The notes beneath the pieces are model-generated. The model was given only the letters and a program-made list of their open reading frames with translations. It had not been told where the DNA came from and ran no database searches. Source: Bacillota bacterium (GTDB taxonomy: Bacteria > Bacillota > Clostridia > Lachnospirales > Lachnospiraceae). Taken from it: DNA of 29,932 bases. The position numbers were made by a program, and so were the translations under genes. The stretch is from NCBI GenBank assembly GCA_023415655.1, contig JAEZKD010000019.1, positions 1 to 29,932 on the forward strand. Direction: 5' to 3'. Each line of letters opens with the position of its first letter. Within the stretch, counting starts at the first letter, position 1. Below, piece after piece: positions 1-8,939 of the stretch.

Positions 1-1422
1 ATCTCTAATAATGGTGAAGCCATAGAAATTCAAGAAAATGAATTCAAGAATAAAAGTATTATTAATAACGAGTATTGTGTGAGTAAAGCATATTTATCAG
101 ATTTTCCGGATGAAATACAAGATAAAATTAAGAATTGTCCAATGTATTCAAATTCAACACAATTCATTGGTTTTGTTATGTCTGGATCAGATATAAACAA
201 GATAAAAGTAGCAATTATCCGAGATGATATTGAGGTAGTAGAGGGTATGATTTTCGAAACAAGTATCTATGGTAAAAAGACTTTATACCAGTTAATAAAT
301 GGAATAACAGATGAAGAATCTTTTGATAAAAATAATAACCATGGATTTCATATTGGAATAGCAAGAAAATTAGGTACATATAGCGAGACGAATTCTGAAT
401 TAAATATTAGTCGGTGGGTACCAATGATGTATGAGCCTGTCTTTATCAGAAGATGTGGTGAATTATCAGATGAACTATTAAAAGAAATTGCAGATACATC
501 AATTGGTCGCTTACCAAACACTGAATACAAAATACCAATAAAGGACATTAATTCATTAGTTACTCATAATATTGCAATTCTAGGTATTTTGGGGATCGGA
601 AAATCATGTTTATCTTTCGAACTTATTTCAAAGATAGTAGCAAATAATATTAAAGTTATATGTATTGATATAACCAATCAGTATGCTGATAAATCTAATG
701 GGCTACCTAAATATATCGGTATAGATAGAATTGAATTTGACCTTTCTGCAGAAAGTATTGAAATATTTAGAAAAGAAAAAAACAAGGCAGGATCGAAATC
801 TGAGTTTAGTAAATGGGGTAATGTTTATGAGTATAGATCAGAACTTAATAAATCTTTGGACGCCTTTTTAGAGGGAGAAAAGAGCGTTATGATATATAAT
901 CCTGATTGGCACCCGGTTGCACAAGGTGCTACCAAATTTAATATAGAGGAACATGCTGATTTGACAATAACTGAAAAAACACGTGTTATTTCAGAACAAA
1001 TATTTATAAAGCTAAGAAAAAAGGGAGAATCTGATAAAGCAAGGGTATTACTTGTTTATGAAGAGGCACATTCATTAGTACCTGAATGGAATTCTACAGT
1101 GAATGACGGCGACAAATCTGCAACTAATGGAACGGCAAAAGTAATTCTTCAAGGCAGAAAGTATGGATTAGGATGTCTAGCAATTACTCAAAGGACCGCA
1201 AATATAAGTAAGAGTATTTTGAATCAATGTAATACAATATTTGCACTTCGCATTTTTGATGATACAGGAAAGAATTTTTTAGAGAATTATATTGGAAGTG
1301 AATATTCATCTACATTGCCTACACTTGAAGAAAGGCACGTAATTGCAATAGGGAAAGGCTTAAAGCTGAAACAACCTGTGATCGTTCAATTAAACGATAA
1401 AAAATTTGTAACTGAAAGTTAA
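1..1422 (+). CDS. HerA-family (DUF87) ATPase, 5' end outside window
   Basis: The frame is open from base 1, so the gene starts upstream. The GTG at 79 gives a 447-residue product but has no clear ribosome binding site and is probably internal. Counting from that GTG, a P-loop GILGIGKS has its lysine at about 175. A Walker B segment (LLVYEEAH, Glu328-Glu329) follows, and then a late QGRKYG segment typical of the HerA/FtsK-like hexameric translocases. HerA proteins pump DNA and in defence loci usually serve a nuclease or NADase partner. Here the next gene on the same strand is a Shedu-type nuclease 175 bases downstream, so a HerA-nuclease pair is the natural reading (inference). Family assignment is strong; the pairing is not proven. 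Confidence 0.85.
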   Translation: MSNNGEAIEIQENEFKNKSIINNEYCVSKAYLSDFPDEIQDKIKNCPMYSNSTQFIGFVMSGSDINKIKVAIIRDDIEVVEGMIFETSIYGKKTLYQLINGITDEESFDKNNNHGFHIGIARKLGTYSETNSELNISRWVPMMYEPVFIRRCGELSDELLKEIADTSIGRLPNTEYKIPIKDINSLVTHNIAILGILGIGKSCLSFELISKIVANNIKVICIDITNQYADKSNGLPKYIGIDRIEFDLSAESIEIFRKEKNKAGSKSEFSKWGNVYEYRSELNKSLDAFLEGEKSVMIYNPDWHPVAQGATKFNIEEHADLTITEKTRVISEQIFIKLRKKGESDKARVLLVYEEAHSLVPEWNSTVNDGDKSATNGTAKVILQGRKYGLGCLAITQRTANISKSILNQCNTIFALRIFDDTGKNFLENYIGSEYSSTLPTLEERHVIAIGKGLKLKQPVIVQLNDKKFVTES

Positions 1423-1597
1423 TTGCCATTGTTTAATTCGATTAACTATTAGTTCCCCAGCTCTCCTTTACCTACCGAGTCGTTGTCTAATTTAAAAACC
1501 CAGTGGGTTACCTGCATAAGCAGTCGATCGTAAGGAACAGGGTGTCGGGAAACCGAGATGTTAAGCGAAATCTCATTCTAGTTATAGGGAGGGTTTT
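1423..1597 (+). ncRNA. Hairpin-rich gap, candidate structured RNA or leader
   Basis: No ORF is present. A 7-bp inverted repeat AGTTAAT (1417-1423)/ATTAACT (1441-1447) spans the HerA stop codon. Further down are CTGC-ataa-GCAG (1512-1523), a GNRA-type hairpin TCGG-gaaa-CCGA (1545-1556) and an overlapping alternative stem GAGAT (1555-1559)/ATCTC (1570-1574). The Shedu ribosome binding site GGGAGG follows. The last two stems share bases and cannot both form, so a switch-like leader is possible. I could not match it to a known riboswitch, intron domain or retron RNA. It could also be the scar of an excised element. Confidence 0.35.
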
Positions 1598-2782
1598 ATG
1601 ATTAAATTTATCTATGATGATATTGGAATTATTTTTGAGTATAATCCAATTAACGGAACTAGATGGATAGAAGAGAAGTTTAAAGAAGATGATTTCATAG
1701 TTATAAGTAATACATTTTACTTCGAAAAGCATGATTTATTAGAGTATAAGAACGAAGAGCAATTTGATGATATCATCAATTTTAGATTTGCTGAATTGAA
1801 AGATAATTACTATATGATTGATGGTTCGGTTCTGAATATAAATTTTAATTTATTCTTTTATAAGGATATTATAATTGACAGAAAGTTTTTCGTGGCTCAC
1901 AGGAACATATCTATTTTTAGAAGAGTATTCAATTTAGTAAAAAAAGATTTATTCATTGGTGGTTCAAGAGGAGATTTCGACCTCGATGTATTGCATGAAT
2001 TAATTCAGAGATTTCCAAACACCTATGAGTTGGACAAGTATGTTAGTGCTAGAATTGATCGTATTCTAAGTGAGTATATTGAATATGAAGATAAGCCAAG
2101 GTATACATACGATGCATATATGAATAAGAAATCAACTGAAAAGAAAAAGAACTTTGAGGAAATAAAATTACAAAATAATGAATTAGAGAAGTTTGAATTT
2201 CTATTGGAAAAAATTAAAAATATGCTAAATAACGAAGCTTCCTATACGGAGAAAGACTGGCAAAGAGAGATTCTTGTAGTATTATTGTTGTTATATCCTA
2301 AGTATTTGAACGTGTTTGAGGAAGTGCCGTTCTCTGATGTGTACAGTGGAAAAACTCGTAGATTAGATTATTTGTTAGTTGATGCAAGTGGATTTATCGA
2401 TGTGATTGAGATAAAAAAGCCCAATGATATATCTTTATTATCAAAAGGTCTTTATAGAGAGAATTATGTTCCACTTAAAGAATTATCCGGAACTATTATG
2501 CAACTTGAGAAGTACATTTTCTATCTGAATAAGTGGGGCATCCAAGGCGAACGAAAATTAACTGAAAGATTTAGTAGTGTGCTCCCAAACAATATTAACA
2601 TAAGAATTGTTAATCCATCAGGAATTATTATAATGGGTAGAAGTAACAACCTATGTGATGATGAATTGTCAGATTTTGAAGTCATAAAAAGGAAATATAA
2701 GAATATCGTAGAGATTATTACATATGATGATCTTGTTAAAAGGCTGGAAAATATCATTTATAAATGGAAAGTTTCCACATAA
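1598..2782 (+). CDS. sduA: Shedu-type anti-phage nuclease (DUF4263)
   Basis: A 394-residue protein. The C-terminal half carries the DUF4263 PD-(D/E)XK core: a WQRE helix, then RLDYLLVD with Asp257, and VIEIKKP with Glu271 and Lys273. This is the catalytic signature of Shedu nucleases, which act as single-gene anti-phage effectors. The N-terminal ~190 residues are family-specific and probably sense the trigger; I see no recognisable motif there. Start ATG follows GGGAGG with 6 bases of spacing. It lies downstream of a HerA-type ATPase, whereas described Shedu systems are usually stand-alone. A strong hairpin terminator lies immediately after the stop. The symbol rests on the motif match only. 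Confidence 0.8.
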   Translation: MIKFIYDDIGIIFEYNPINGTRWIEEKFKEDDFIVISNTFYFEKHDLLEYKNEEQFDDIINFRFAELKDNYYMIDGSVLNINFNLFFYKDIIIDRKFFVAHRNISIFRRVFNLVKKDLFIGGSRGDFDLDVLHELIQRFPNTYELDKYVSARIDRILSEYIEYEDKPRYTYDAYMNKKSTEKKKNFEEIKLQNNELEKFEFLLEKIKNMLNNEASYTEKDWQREILVVLLLLYPKYLNVFEEVPFSDVYSGKTRRLDYLLVDASGFIDVIEIKKPNDISLLSKGLYRENYVPLKELSGTIMQLEKYIFYLNKWGIQGERKLTERFSSVLPNNINIRIVNPSGIIIMGRSNNLCDDELSDFEVIKRKYKNIVEIITYDDLVKRLENIIYKWKVST

Positions 2783-2784
2783 AG

Positions 2785-2812
2785 CCCTGTGAGTACTAAT
2801 TTACTCACAGGG
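2785..2812. terminator. Bidirectional terminator hairpin
   Basis: A perfect 11-bp stem CCCTGTGAGTA/TACTCACAGGG with a 6-base loop sits in the 33 bases between the convergent Shedu and large recombinase genes. It can end both transcripts. No long T-run follows on either side. Confidence 0.7.
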
Positions 2813-2815
2813 TGA

Positions 2816-4288
2816 TTATACTTTCCAAACAATCTCAATCTCATCCTCAAATACCATGATTTTCTCGATAAATTGACATACCACAAGCTTTTTCTCATCA
2901 AAGCTTAGCTGGTCAAAGATGACATCCTTGAATTTGTTAGTAGATTCGGTTTTAGGAGAGCCGAGATTTTTCAGCAGCTCATTACGTTTTTTGTCCAGTT
3001 TTTCGATTTCCCCATTAATATATTTCATGGAGATATCGGAAGCTTCGGTAAGAGAAGCTATGAGCTTTTCAATCTTTTGGTCAATTTTCTCAAGCTCAAT
3101 TTTTTGCTTGTTTTCGGACGGTGTGGGAATACACTGATTTTTATCTAGGGTACACTCATTGATCACATTTTCTATTTCCGCCTGAACAGCAGTTTCAATC
3201 TCTCCGATAGTAATATTGTAACTTTTTACATCACATAAGTGTAGGTTGGTGCGCCCACTGCAATGTAAATAGAGCTGGTCATTATATTTACGGATGGCAA
3301 GTGAATAGCCGCATTTTCCGCATTTTATGTAACCGGATAACCAAGATAATTTACCTTTCCCGGTGTTCTTAATTTGCTTATTATTATCCAACTTATACTG
3401 GCATTTTAACCAGATATCTGCTGGGATGATACCGGGAAAGTTAGTGAGTGAAACCACATGATTTTCGAGCTTGGTATACTTTCTGTCAGAAGCGGATCTT
3501 CTTCCAACTATATGTGCGGAAGTCTCTCCGGTATAAAAATCAACTGGGTTGGAAAAGGTAACACCTTTTCCTCTGTAATATTTATATACATCTGCTGTAG
3601 CTTCTACATATACGGGATTATGTAGAATTCTTGATATAGCAACATTATCCCAAGTCTTGCGTTTCATACAAGAGATCCCCTCCTCGGATAATTCCTTTGC
3701 AATCATACCAAGGGATACATCTTCTCCTGAATACTCGAAAAATATTCTTTTTACTATTTCCATATCTTTATTTGGAATAAGGGTGGGAACCTTTTTGCCA
3801 TCTTCGTTAGTCATTTTAGAATTTTCAAATCCAAGTGGTGCCGGTCCGCCTGGCCAGTTTCCATGCTTAATCCGCGAATAATAGTTATCCTTAACACGTT
3901 CCGCTATTGTTTCTCTTTCAAGCTGGGCAAATACCATTATTATATGCAACATCGCCCGCCCCATCGGACTGGATGTATCAAACTTTTCGTTGATAGAGAT
4001 AAATTCTACATTTCTTTCTTGGAATTTTGCCCACGCTTGACCGAAGTCTGCGATTGAACGGCTAAAACGATCTAACCGGTATACTATTACCTTAGTTATT
4101 AATCCGTCCTTTACATCCTTCATTAATTGTTCAAACTTCGGACGATTTGTATTTTTTCCACTAAAGCCTTTGTCAGAATAGATTTTGGTGGCCTCAGTAC
4201 CACATTCTTTTTTGCACATATCTATCTGGCTTTCAATGGATATACTATCTTTCTTATCTACGGATTGCCGCGCGTAAATTGCGATCAC
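2816..4288 (-). CDS. Large serine recombinase (integrase type)
   Basis: About 490 residues from the GTG at 4288, chosen because AGGAGGTGG lies 6 bases upstream; a longer upstream frame lacks a site. The N-terminal resolvase domain begins IAIYARQS, with the nucleophilic serine at residue 9. YRLDRFSRS and LERETIAERV segments follow as in large serine recombinases. A recombinase domain, a zinc-ribbon (CGKCGYSLAI, then SGRTNLHLC) and a coiled-coil stretch rich in Glu and Lys make up the rest. Enzymes of this kind integrate and excise phages and transposons at short att sites. It ends the leftward operon and is the likely mobility enzyme for at least part of the island. Att sites could not be identified by eye. 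Confidence 0.92.
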   Translation of the reverse strand: MIAIYARQSVDKKDSISIESQIDMCKKECGTEATKIYSDKGFSGKNTNRPKFEQLMKDVKDGLITKVIVYRLDRFSRSIADFGQAWAKFQERNVEFISINEKFDTSSPMGRAMLHIIMVFAQLERETIAERVKDNYYSRIKHGNWPGGPAPLGFENSKMTNEDGKKVPTLIPNKDMEIVKRIFFEYSGEDVSLGMIAKELSEEGISCMKRKTWDNVAISRILHNPVYVEATADVYKYYRGKGVTFSNPVDFYTGETSAHIVGRRSASDRKYTKLENHVVSLTNFPGIIPADIWLKCQYKLDNNKQIKNTGKGKLSWLSGYIKCGKCGYSLAIRKYNDQLYLHCSGRTNLHLCDVKSYNITIGEIETAVQAEIENVINECTLDKNQCIPTPSENKQKIELEKIDQKIEKLIASLTEASDISMKYINGEIEKLDKKRNELLKNLGSPKTESTNKFKDVIFDQLSFDEKKLVVCQFIEKIMVFEDEIEIVWKV

Positions 4289-4328
4289 TGTGACCACCTC
4301 CTGTCTTCTTTGGATAAGTATATGGCGA

Positions 4329-4469
4329 TTACTTAACCTTACTATTAATAATATTTGTGTCAGGTTCAATCTTATTAATTGAACGGAAAATGATTGTATA
4401 TGCCTGATTAATACGTTTTACTCTATCAGTGCTTTTTATGTAACTAGGTCTCTTATTCACTACCTTCAT
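4329..4469 (-). CDS. 46-aa basic hypothetical protein upstream of recombinase
   Basis: A short frame beginning MKVVNKRPSYIK. Its ATG at 4469 is preceded by AAGGAGGT at good spacing, which makes translation likely. The product is basic (many Lys and Arg) with no recognised domain. It lies 40 bases upstream of the large serine recombinase on the same strand and 55 bases downstream of the viroplasmin-like gene. It could be a recombination directionality factor or a translation-coupling leader. That idea rests on size, charge and position only. Confidence 0.6.
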   Translation of the reverse strand: MKVVNKRPSYIKSTDRVKRINQAYTIIFRSINKIEPDTNIINSKVK

Positions 4470-4524
4470 AAAATTACCTCCTTGACTGTTCATTACTATA
4501 ATATGCAACCCAAAACTGCTATTA

Positions 4525-4878
4525 TTACTGCTGTTTCGACAGGTTGTCCTTATCAGTATCTGGTTCAAATCTAACCATAGGGATAGCATTAATAGTAGGA
4601 GATGCCTTATAACCTTCGGTAGTAGAATTCTCATTACCTTCTTTATTCATGTCTTTACTAAAGTATGGCTCATTAAGTATAATTTCGCCGAAATACTTAG
4701 TGAATTCATGCTGCTCGTTATATTCAGTTCTAGTAGCGATGATCGCATCTTCTTTTGATTTGTAACCCTTACATTTATCGCCTCTAAAATATTTACGCAT
4801 CCTTATAACCTGTTCCCAGTTGTTGGATACCATTAAACCATTATCTGCAACCACTGAATAATATTTTTTACCTTTCAT
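4525..4878 (-). CDS. Viroplasmin / RNase H1 N-terminal-domain protein
   Basis: 117 residues. The first ~50 match the caulimovirus viroplasmin fold found at the N terminus of RNase HI: KKYYSVV, a conserved W in NNWEQV, then CKGYKSKEDA. This domain binds RNA-DNA hybrids or double-stranded RNA. No RNase H catalytic domain follows, and the remaining ~65 residues are polar and probably disordered. The start overlaps the end of the upstream helicase gene by 11 bases, indicating translational coupling. Together they suggest handling of nucleic-acid hybrids during element replication or transfer (inference). Confidence 0.7.
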   Translation of the reverse strand: MKGKKYYSVVADNGLMVSNNWEQVIRMRKYFRGDKCKGYKSKEDAIIATRTEYNEQHEFTKYFGEIILNEPYFSKDMNKEGNENSTTEGYKASPTINAIPMVRFEPDTDKDNLSKQQ

Positions 4879-6676
4879 CTGTTACCTCATTTTTTACTGA
4901 GCAGGTTGGTGTATCATTATTAGTTAATGTGATACTGAACATACCTTTTCCTATTTTGGTTAGCACATAGTTGCTATTAAGTAGTTCTAGAGTTTTAACT
5001 GCTTGCGGAAATGAAATTCTATTATTTCTAATCTCGGGTACTACTTTTCGCGCCTCGGGCTTAATTTCATCAAGGATTTTCTCAAATTCAGCTTCAGTTA
5101 ATTCTTGATTTAAATACTTATTAAGCTTTGATTCGATTGCCTTTCGTAAACGCTTTTTTGAAGTGTCCTGGAGCCAATTATCCTCATTATATGAAATGCC
5201 TATCCACGACAACTGCTCATAAATAAATGCATTATTTCCTTCGTTCTCAAACCTTTGCAGAATGTTACGGTAATTTTTATACATTAACCGTAATTGATGA
5301 ATGCTTAATTCATTTATGATAAAATCGGATCGGTTGTACCCATTTACAAATCTTGTCATAGGAAATGTAATCTTACGAAAGGAATTAGAAATTATGTTTT
5401 CTCCGGAATACATAAGGTTAGTCACATATTTATCAAGATCCGCAAAGCTAACTTGATTAATATGTGTGAGGATTAATTCGATATCTGTCAATCTTTTCTC
5501 GAACAGCTTAGGCTTTCCGGCAGGGATATAGAGGTTCACTTTATCCGCTGTACTTACTTTCCTGCGTCTTCCCAACATTTGTATGAAGGAAACACAATTG
5601 TCAGTATCAATGACAATATGTACTAAATCCTTGCACTTTATATTAATTCCGTTATACAGAACGGAGGTTGTAATAAGTACCTTTTCCTTAAAATCCTCGA
5701 TTGCAGTTAATTCATCCAATATCTTCTTCATCTCGAGCTGATCAGCCTTTCGATAATCTGAACTGACAAAAGAAGCAATTCTCTTTGGACTATCTGGATG
5801 AGCTTCTTTATAACGTTGGTTGATCAGTTCCTCGAGTTTTTCTCCCTCTTCGATACTTTGTACAAAGTAAAGACATTTTTCATTGGCTGGAAAATTTACA
5901 ATGTGGTCAATAATTGTATCCTGATTTCTGAAGTAGAATACATCTAGGTAACTAAAATCTTCCGGCATCGTATATTCGTAAAATATAACTGCCAAGTTAG
6001 TATTCTGAGGATATGTATGGTATGCCATCGATTCTGTAAATAAAAATCTATCCTCCGAAGTAAAGAGTGGCTTGAAAAACGTCCACGGCTTTTGGATGAT
6101 TATATTAATATCATTCATAGTCGCTGATAGAAAATATCTTGTTTTTGGTGCTAAATACATGAGTATTGCTTCAGCTGCCAGGCGTGTTTTCGGATTAAAT
6201 GTGGAGTCACTTAGTAGATAATGAATTTCGTCTGCAACAACTATATCAAACTTATCAAGCTCCTCAAGAGCGTACAAAAAGTTGTTTTGTATCATTACTT
6301 CCAGCTGCTGATAACTCATGATTACGCAACAAGGATCATAACTATTACACAGCGAGTGAGTACTAGGAGCATAGTTGACGTCACCATTGATTACCACTTT
6401 CATTTCATCCTTATTGTATTGGTCTGCGAGTTTTTTACGATTCGCAAAAATAATAACCTTTTTTTGTTGCCAATACGCTTTTGCTACGATACTATTTGTA
6501 ATCATGTAGCTTTTACCTCTTCCCGGCGGACAATTGATTATGTAGGTATGGCGGAATAAGAACTGGTTATAGCTTTCCTTGCAGAATTCTGATACATAGG
6601 TGTTTTTATCTGCGCAGATTTTAGAATAACAAATTGGTGTTGGTCCTCCCGGAACCTGTTCACATGTTACGATCAT
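4868..6676 (-). CDS. Superfamily 2 DExH helicase, phage/plasmid type
   Basis: 602 residues. Motif I is CPPGRGKS (Lys55), motif II is DEIH (149-152), motif III is SATM, and motif VI is QMLGRRRK. The start ATG has AGGAGG upstream. The first ~20 residues include a proline/glycine stretch with cysteines. The layout resembles DEAD/DEAH-like primase-helicases of mobile elements rather than a restriction subunit, because no nuclease motif is evident. It heads a leftward operon with the viroplasmin-like gene, a 46-aa ORF and the serine recombinase, so a role in replication or mobilisation of the element is likely. A 14-bp palindrome CATTTTACAAAATG (6706-6719) lies upstream and may be an operator. Confidence 0.82.
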   Translation of the reverse strand: MIVTCEQVPGGPTPICYSKICADKNTYVSEFCKESYNQFLFRHTYIINCPPGRGKSYMITNSIVAKAYWQQKKVIIFANRKKLADQYNKDEMKVVINGDVNYAPSTHSLCNSYDPCCVIMSYQQLEVMIQNNFLYALEELDKFDIVVADEIHYLLSDSTFNPKTRLAAEAILMYLAPKTRYFLSATMNDINIIIQKPWTFFKPLFTSEDRFLFTESMAYHTYPQNTNLAVIFYEYTMPEDFSYLDVFYFRNQDTIIDHIVNFPANEKCLYFVQSIEEGEKLEELINQRYKEAHPDSPKRIASFVSSDYRKADQLEMKKILDELTAIEDFKEKVLITTSVLYNGINIKCKDLVHIVIDTDNCVSFIQMLGRRRKVSTADKVNLYIPAGKPKLFEKRLTDIELILTHINQVSFADLDKYVTNLMYSGENIISNSFRKITFPMTRFVNGYNRSDFIINELSIHQLRLMYKNYRNILQRFENEGNNAFIYEQLSWIGISYNEDNWLQDTSKKRLRKAIESKLNKYLNQELTEAEFEKILDEIKPEARKVVPEIRNNRISFPQAVKTLELLNSNYVLTKIGKGMFSITLTNNDTPTCSVKNEVTDER

Positions 6677-6792
6677 AGATTACCTCCTAAATAAGTTGTT
6701 AATTTCATTTTACAAAATGGATATAACCTGAGTTCAGTTCAATTTGTTATTATTTAAAAATTTATTTTGCAAGTAAAAGTACTTGACAAAAT

Positions 6793-6818
6793 AAAAAAAG
6801 CTGATCTCACGTCAGCTT
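6793..6818 (-). terminator. Rho-independent terminator of the 661-aa gene
   Basis: Stem AAGCTGA (6798-6804)/TCAGCTT (6812-6818), followed on the minus strand by a run of seven T (plus-strand A run 6793-6799). It lies 25 bases beyond the stop of the 661-aa gene and separates it from the helicase operon. Confidence 0.85.
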
Positions 6819-6842
6819 CTCTTAAAATATAGTTATATAATT

Positions 6843-8828
6843 TTAATTCTGCAATCTATTAAGCATAATAGATTTAATAATATTATGATAAAAAGTTCTT
6901 CTCTTTCCCTTTTTTTCGTTCAACAAATCTCTCCACATAGGATTGGATTTGCTTTTGACATCAGAATGAATACTGTCAGGATCGATTCTAATGTAATCAG
7001 AATAGGTCTGATTAATTAATTCATCAAATTCATTGAGTAGAATGGAATAATCACAATCGCTGTTCAGTCTTTTTGCATAATAGTAGAAAACTGCATCATA
7101 AACCATGTTGTATGAGTCATTTATTCTGACTATATATTGATTGAGAAACTTTATCATAGCTACCAAAGCTGTTATGTATTGAGATTTATTCAGATATTTT
7201 GAAGCGCCATATGATTGAATAACGATATCTGCAACCCTAAGTCTTAGATATGGGCTTTTTATGCTTAATAATGCCGATACTATTTCATTAAGATAATCGT
7301 ACAGCATACTTTGCTTTTTTCCTCCTATATCAGTGCTGTCATTAAGAAGTTCGGAAGCGACTGGATATAAATAATCGTATAGTTTCATAGATAGATTTAA
7401 ACAAGTAAAATTCTCTAGAAAATAATAGTCCTGGATTTTTGTATAGGACAATTTTTCTGTGTATATCGATACCAAATCTTCAAATGTTTTGTATTTATCA
7501 TTATTGCCCTGCTTTAGCTGATCGAAATTATTTTTAAAAAATTCTTGAATCTCTTTATTAAGTGAGATATTTAAAGTAATTTCACTTAATGCTTCAGGTA
7601 CTATAGCTTCACCATGGGATTTACTGTACTGAATATTCGGAGCGAATGGATATAGTAAGTTTTTCTGGTTAGTAGAATTAATGGAATCATTTATTGATTT
7701 AGCAATATCCCTTTTATCAAAGATAGTATAAGTGTTTTCAAAAAAAGCAGGGGTAAAGATTGTACTTTTACCAGTCAAAGGCTTCTTGTATAATCGATTT
7801 TCGGATACCCTTTTATGAACCTTCATATTAAAGTCTGCTTCTTCGTAACTCGGTAGACGTATTATTTTTACTTGGGTCATTTTAGCGAGCATCTCCTGAA
7901 TGCCCCAATATAAATCTAATAATACAGCAATTTTTAAATTACTATTCCAGGATGTGGTTAAGTATTCAAGCTGTTCAATAATGAGATTAGCAGTACCCTT
8001 TTTAACAACATCCAAGTGAAATTGATCTATAGTAATTTCTGCTATTTTATCTTGGTTAAACCCTTTTATACTGTTTTCTATTGGATATATTACATCCCTT
8101 CTGCTTCCAGATATGAACGGATTGCAATATTTATATATTGTATTGTATGTACTAACTTCACCAATATTTATACTGCTAATTACATTCCAGCATTGCTCAA
8201 AAAAACTAAAATTATTGTAACTGGATAATTCCATGTGTTGAGATTCATTGTCTATGCCAGAAGTTGGAGTTAATTTCTTCACTTTATATTCTTTATATTG
8301 CTTCAGACAATCCACATAGCTTTTTCGTAAATCATAATGAAAGCGATTTGTAAATCTTACTTCTAAAGTCTCAATTTCTTTGATAATTATGTCGTGAATA
8401 TCTAAGGATATATTTATGCCATATATATTTTCTAAGGTTGATACCGGATCAACTTCATCTTTCAGAACACTATCTAATAAGTCCTCCTGAATGTCTAAAC
8501 CGAAATCTCTAGAACATTCATATTGCTGAATATCATTCTGGTTTTTGGTATTAAGTTGATATAATAAATTTTCGAAGTCAATAAAAAAAGAATAGTAAGC
8601 AACGTTCCATTTTACTATATCTGAAGCGAAATCATGATTTGACGGTAAATTATTAAAAACTTCAACCTTAATATGATGGACATTTTTTTCGGCTTCAGTT
8701 TTATCATCATCTAACAATTTATAGTATTGCATATAAATCTGATCTAAATCAACATTGAAAGAAGATAAAAAATTATCATGTATTTCTTTGACAATATTTT
8801 TGTTATCTGAACTATGACTTTTGAACAA
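6843..8828 (-). CDS. Large protein of unknown family (661 aa)
   Basis: Not recognised. A TTG start at 8828 fits best: GAGGTG lies 6 bases upstream, although a GTG at 8837 would add three residues. The protein is acidic and rich in Asn, Tyr, Ile and Asp, looks mostly helical, and has no signal peptide, membrane segment, nuclease signature or nucleotide-binding loop that I can defend. A GKST at the segment PLTGKSTIF lacks P-loop context. The gene is monocistronic, with its own promoter beneath a perfect inverted repeat and its own terminator. It lies between the integration module and the phage-like block, a usual cargo position. A defence role is a guess from context. Confidence 0.8.
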   Translation of the reverse strand: MFKSHSSDNKNIVKEIHDNFLSSFNVDLDQIYMQYYKLLDDDKTEAEKNVHHIKVEVFNNLPSNHDFASDIVKWNVAYYSFFIDFENLLYQLNTKNQNDIQQYECSRDFGLDIQEDLLDSVLKDEVDPVSTLENIYGINISLDIHDIIIKEIETLEVRFTNRFHYDLRKSYVDCLKQYKEYKVKKLTPTSGIDNESQHMELSSYNNFSFFEQCWNVISSINIGEVSTYNTIYKYCNPFISGSRRDVIYPIENSIKGFNQDKIAEITIDQFHLDVVKKGTANLIIEQLEYLTTSWNSNLKIAVLLDLYWGIQEMLAKMTQVKIIRLPSYEEADFNMKVHKRVSENRLYKKPLTGKSTIFTPAFFENTYTIFDKRDIAKSINDSINSTNQKNLLYPFAPNIQYSKSHGEAIVPEALSEITLNISLNKEIQEFFKNNFDQLKQGNNDKYKTFEDLVSIYTEKLSYTKIQDYYFLENFTCLNLSMKLYDYLYPVASELLNDSTDIGGKKQSMLYDYLNEIVSALLSIKSPYLRLRVADIVIQSYGASKYLNKSQYITALVAMIKFLNQYIVRINDSYNMVYDAVFYYYAKRLNSDCDYSILLNEFDELINQTYSDYIRIDPDSIHSDVKSKSNPMWRDLLNEKKGKRRTFYHNIIKSIMLNRLQN

Positions 8829-8867
8829 TATAAGCACCTCACTTTTTTAGATTAATACATATTAGAT

Positions 8868-8903
8868 TAGTAACATTTTATAGGATACCGGTTACTATGT
8901 AAA
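8868..8903 (-). promoter_or_regulatory. Promoter of the 661-aa gene with overlapping operator
   Basis: On the minus strand TTTACA (8898-8903), 17 bases, then TAAAAT (8875-8880) form a sigma-A-like promoter. An inverted repeat TAGTAAC (8868-8874)/GTTACTA (8891-8897) covers the spacer and the -10, suggesting repression by a dimeric regulator. Confidence 0.55.
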
Positions 8904-8939
8904 CAGTATTATTCTTTATCATTGTAATTATAATAAAGC

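Noticed and set aside
1500..1597. Known riboswitch or group II intron fragment
   Set aside because: I looked for c-di-GMP, cobalamin and SAM consensus blocks and for a group II domain V; none is present.
4470..4634. N-terminal extension of the 46-aa ORF to 101 aa
   Set aside because: The extra part overlaps the viroplasmin-like gene in another frame and lacks a ribosome binding site, whereas the internal ATG at 4469 has AAGGAGGT.
6221..6559. 112-aa plus-strand frame
   Set aside because: It is antisense to the helicase motif I-II region, where conserved codons explain the open frame.
7780..7800. GKST in the 661-aa protein as a P-loop
   Set aside because: No preceding glycine-rich loop or hydrophobic strand, and no Walker B that I can defend.
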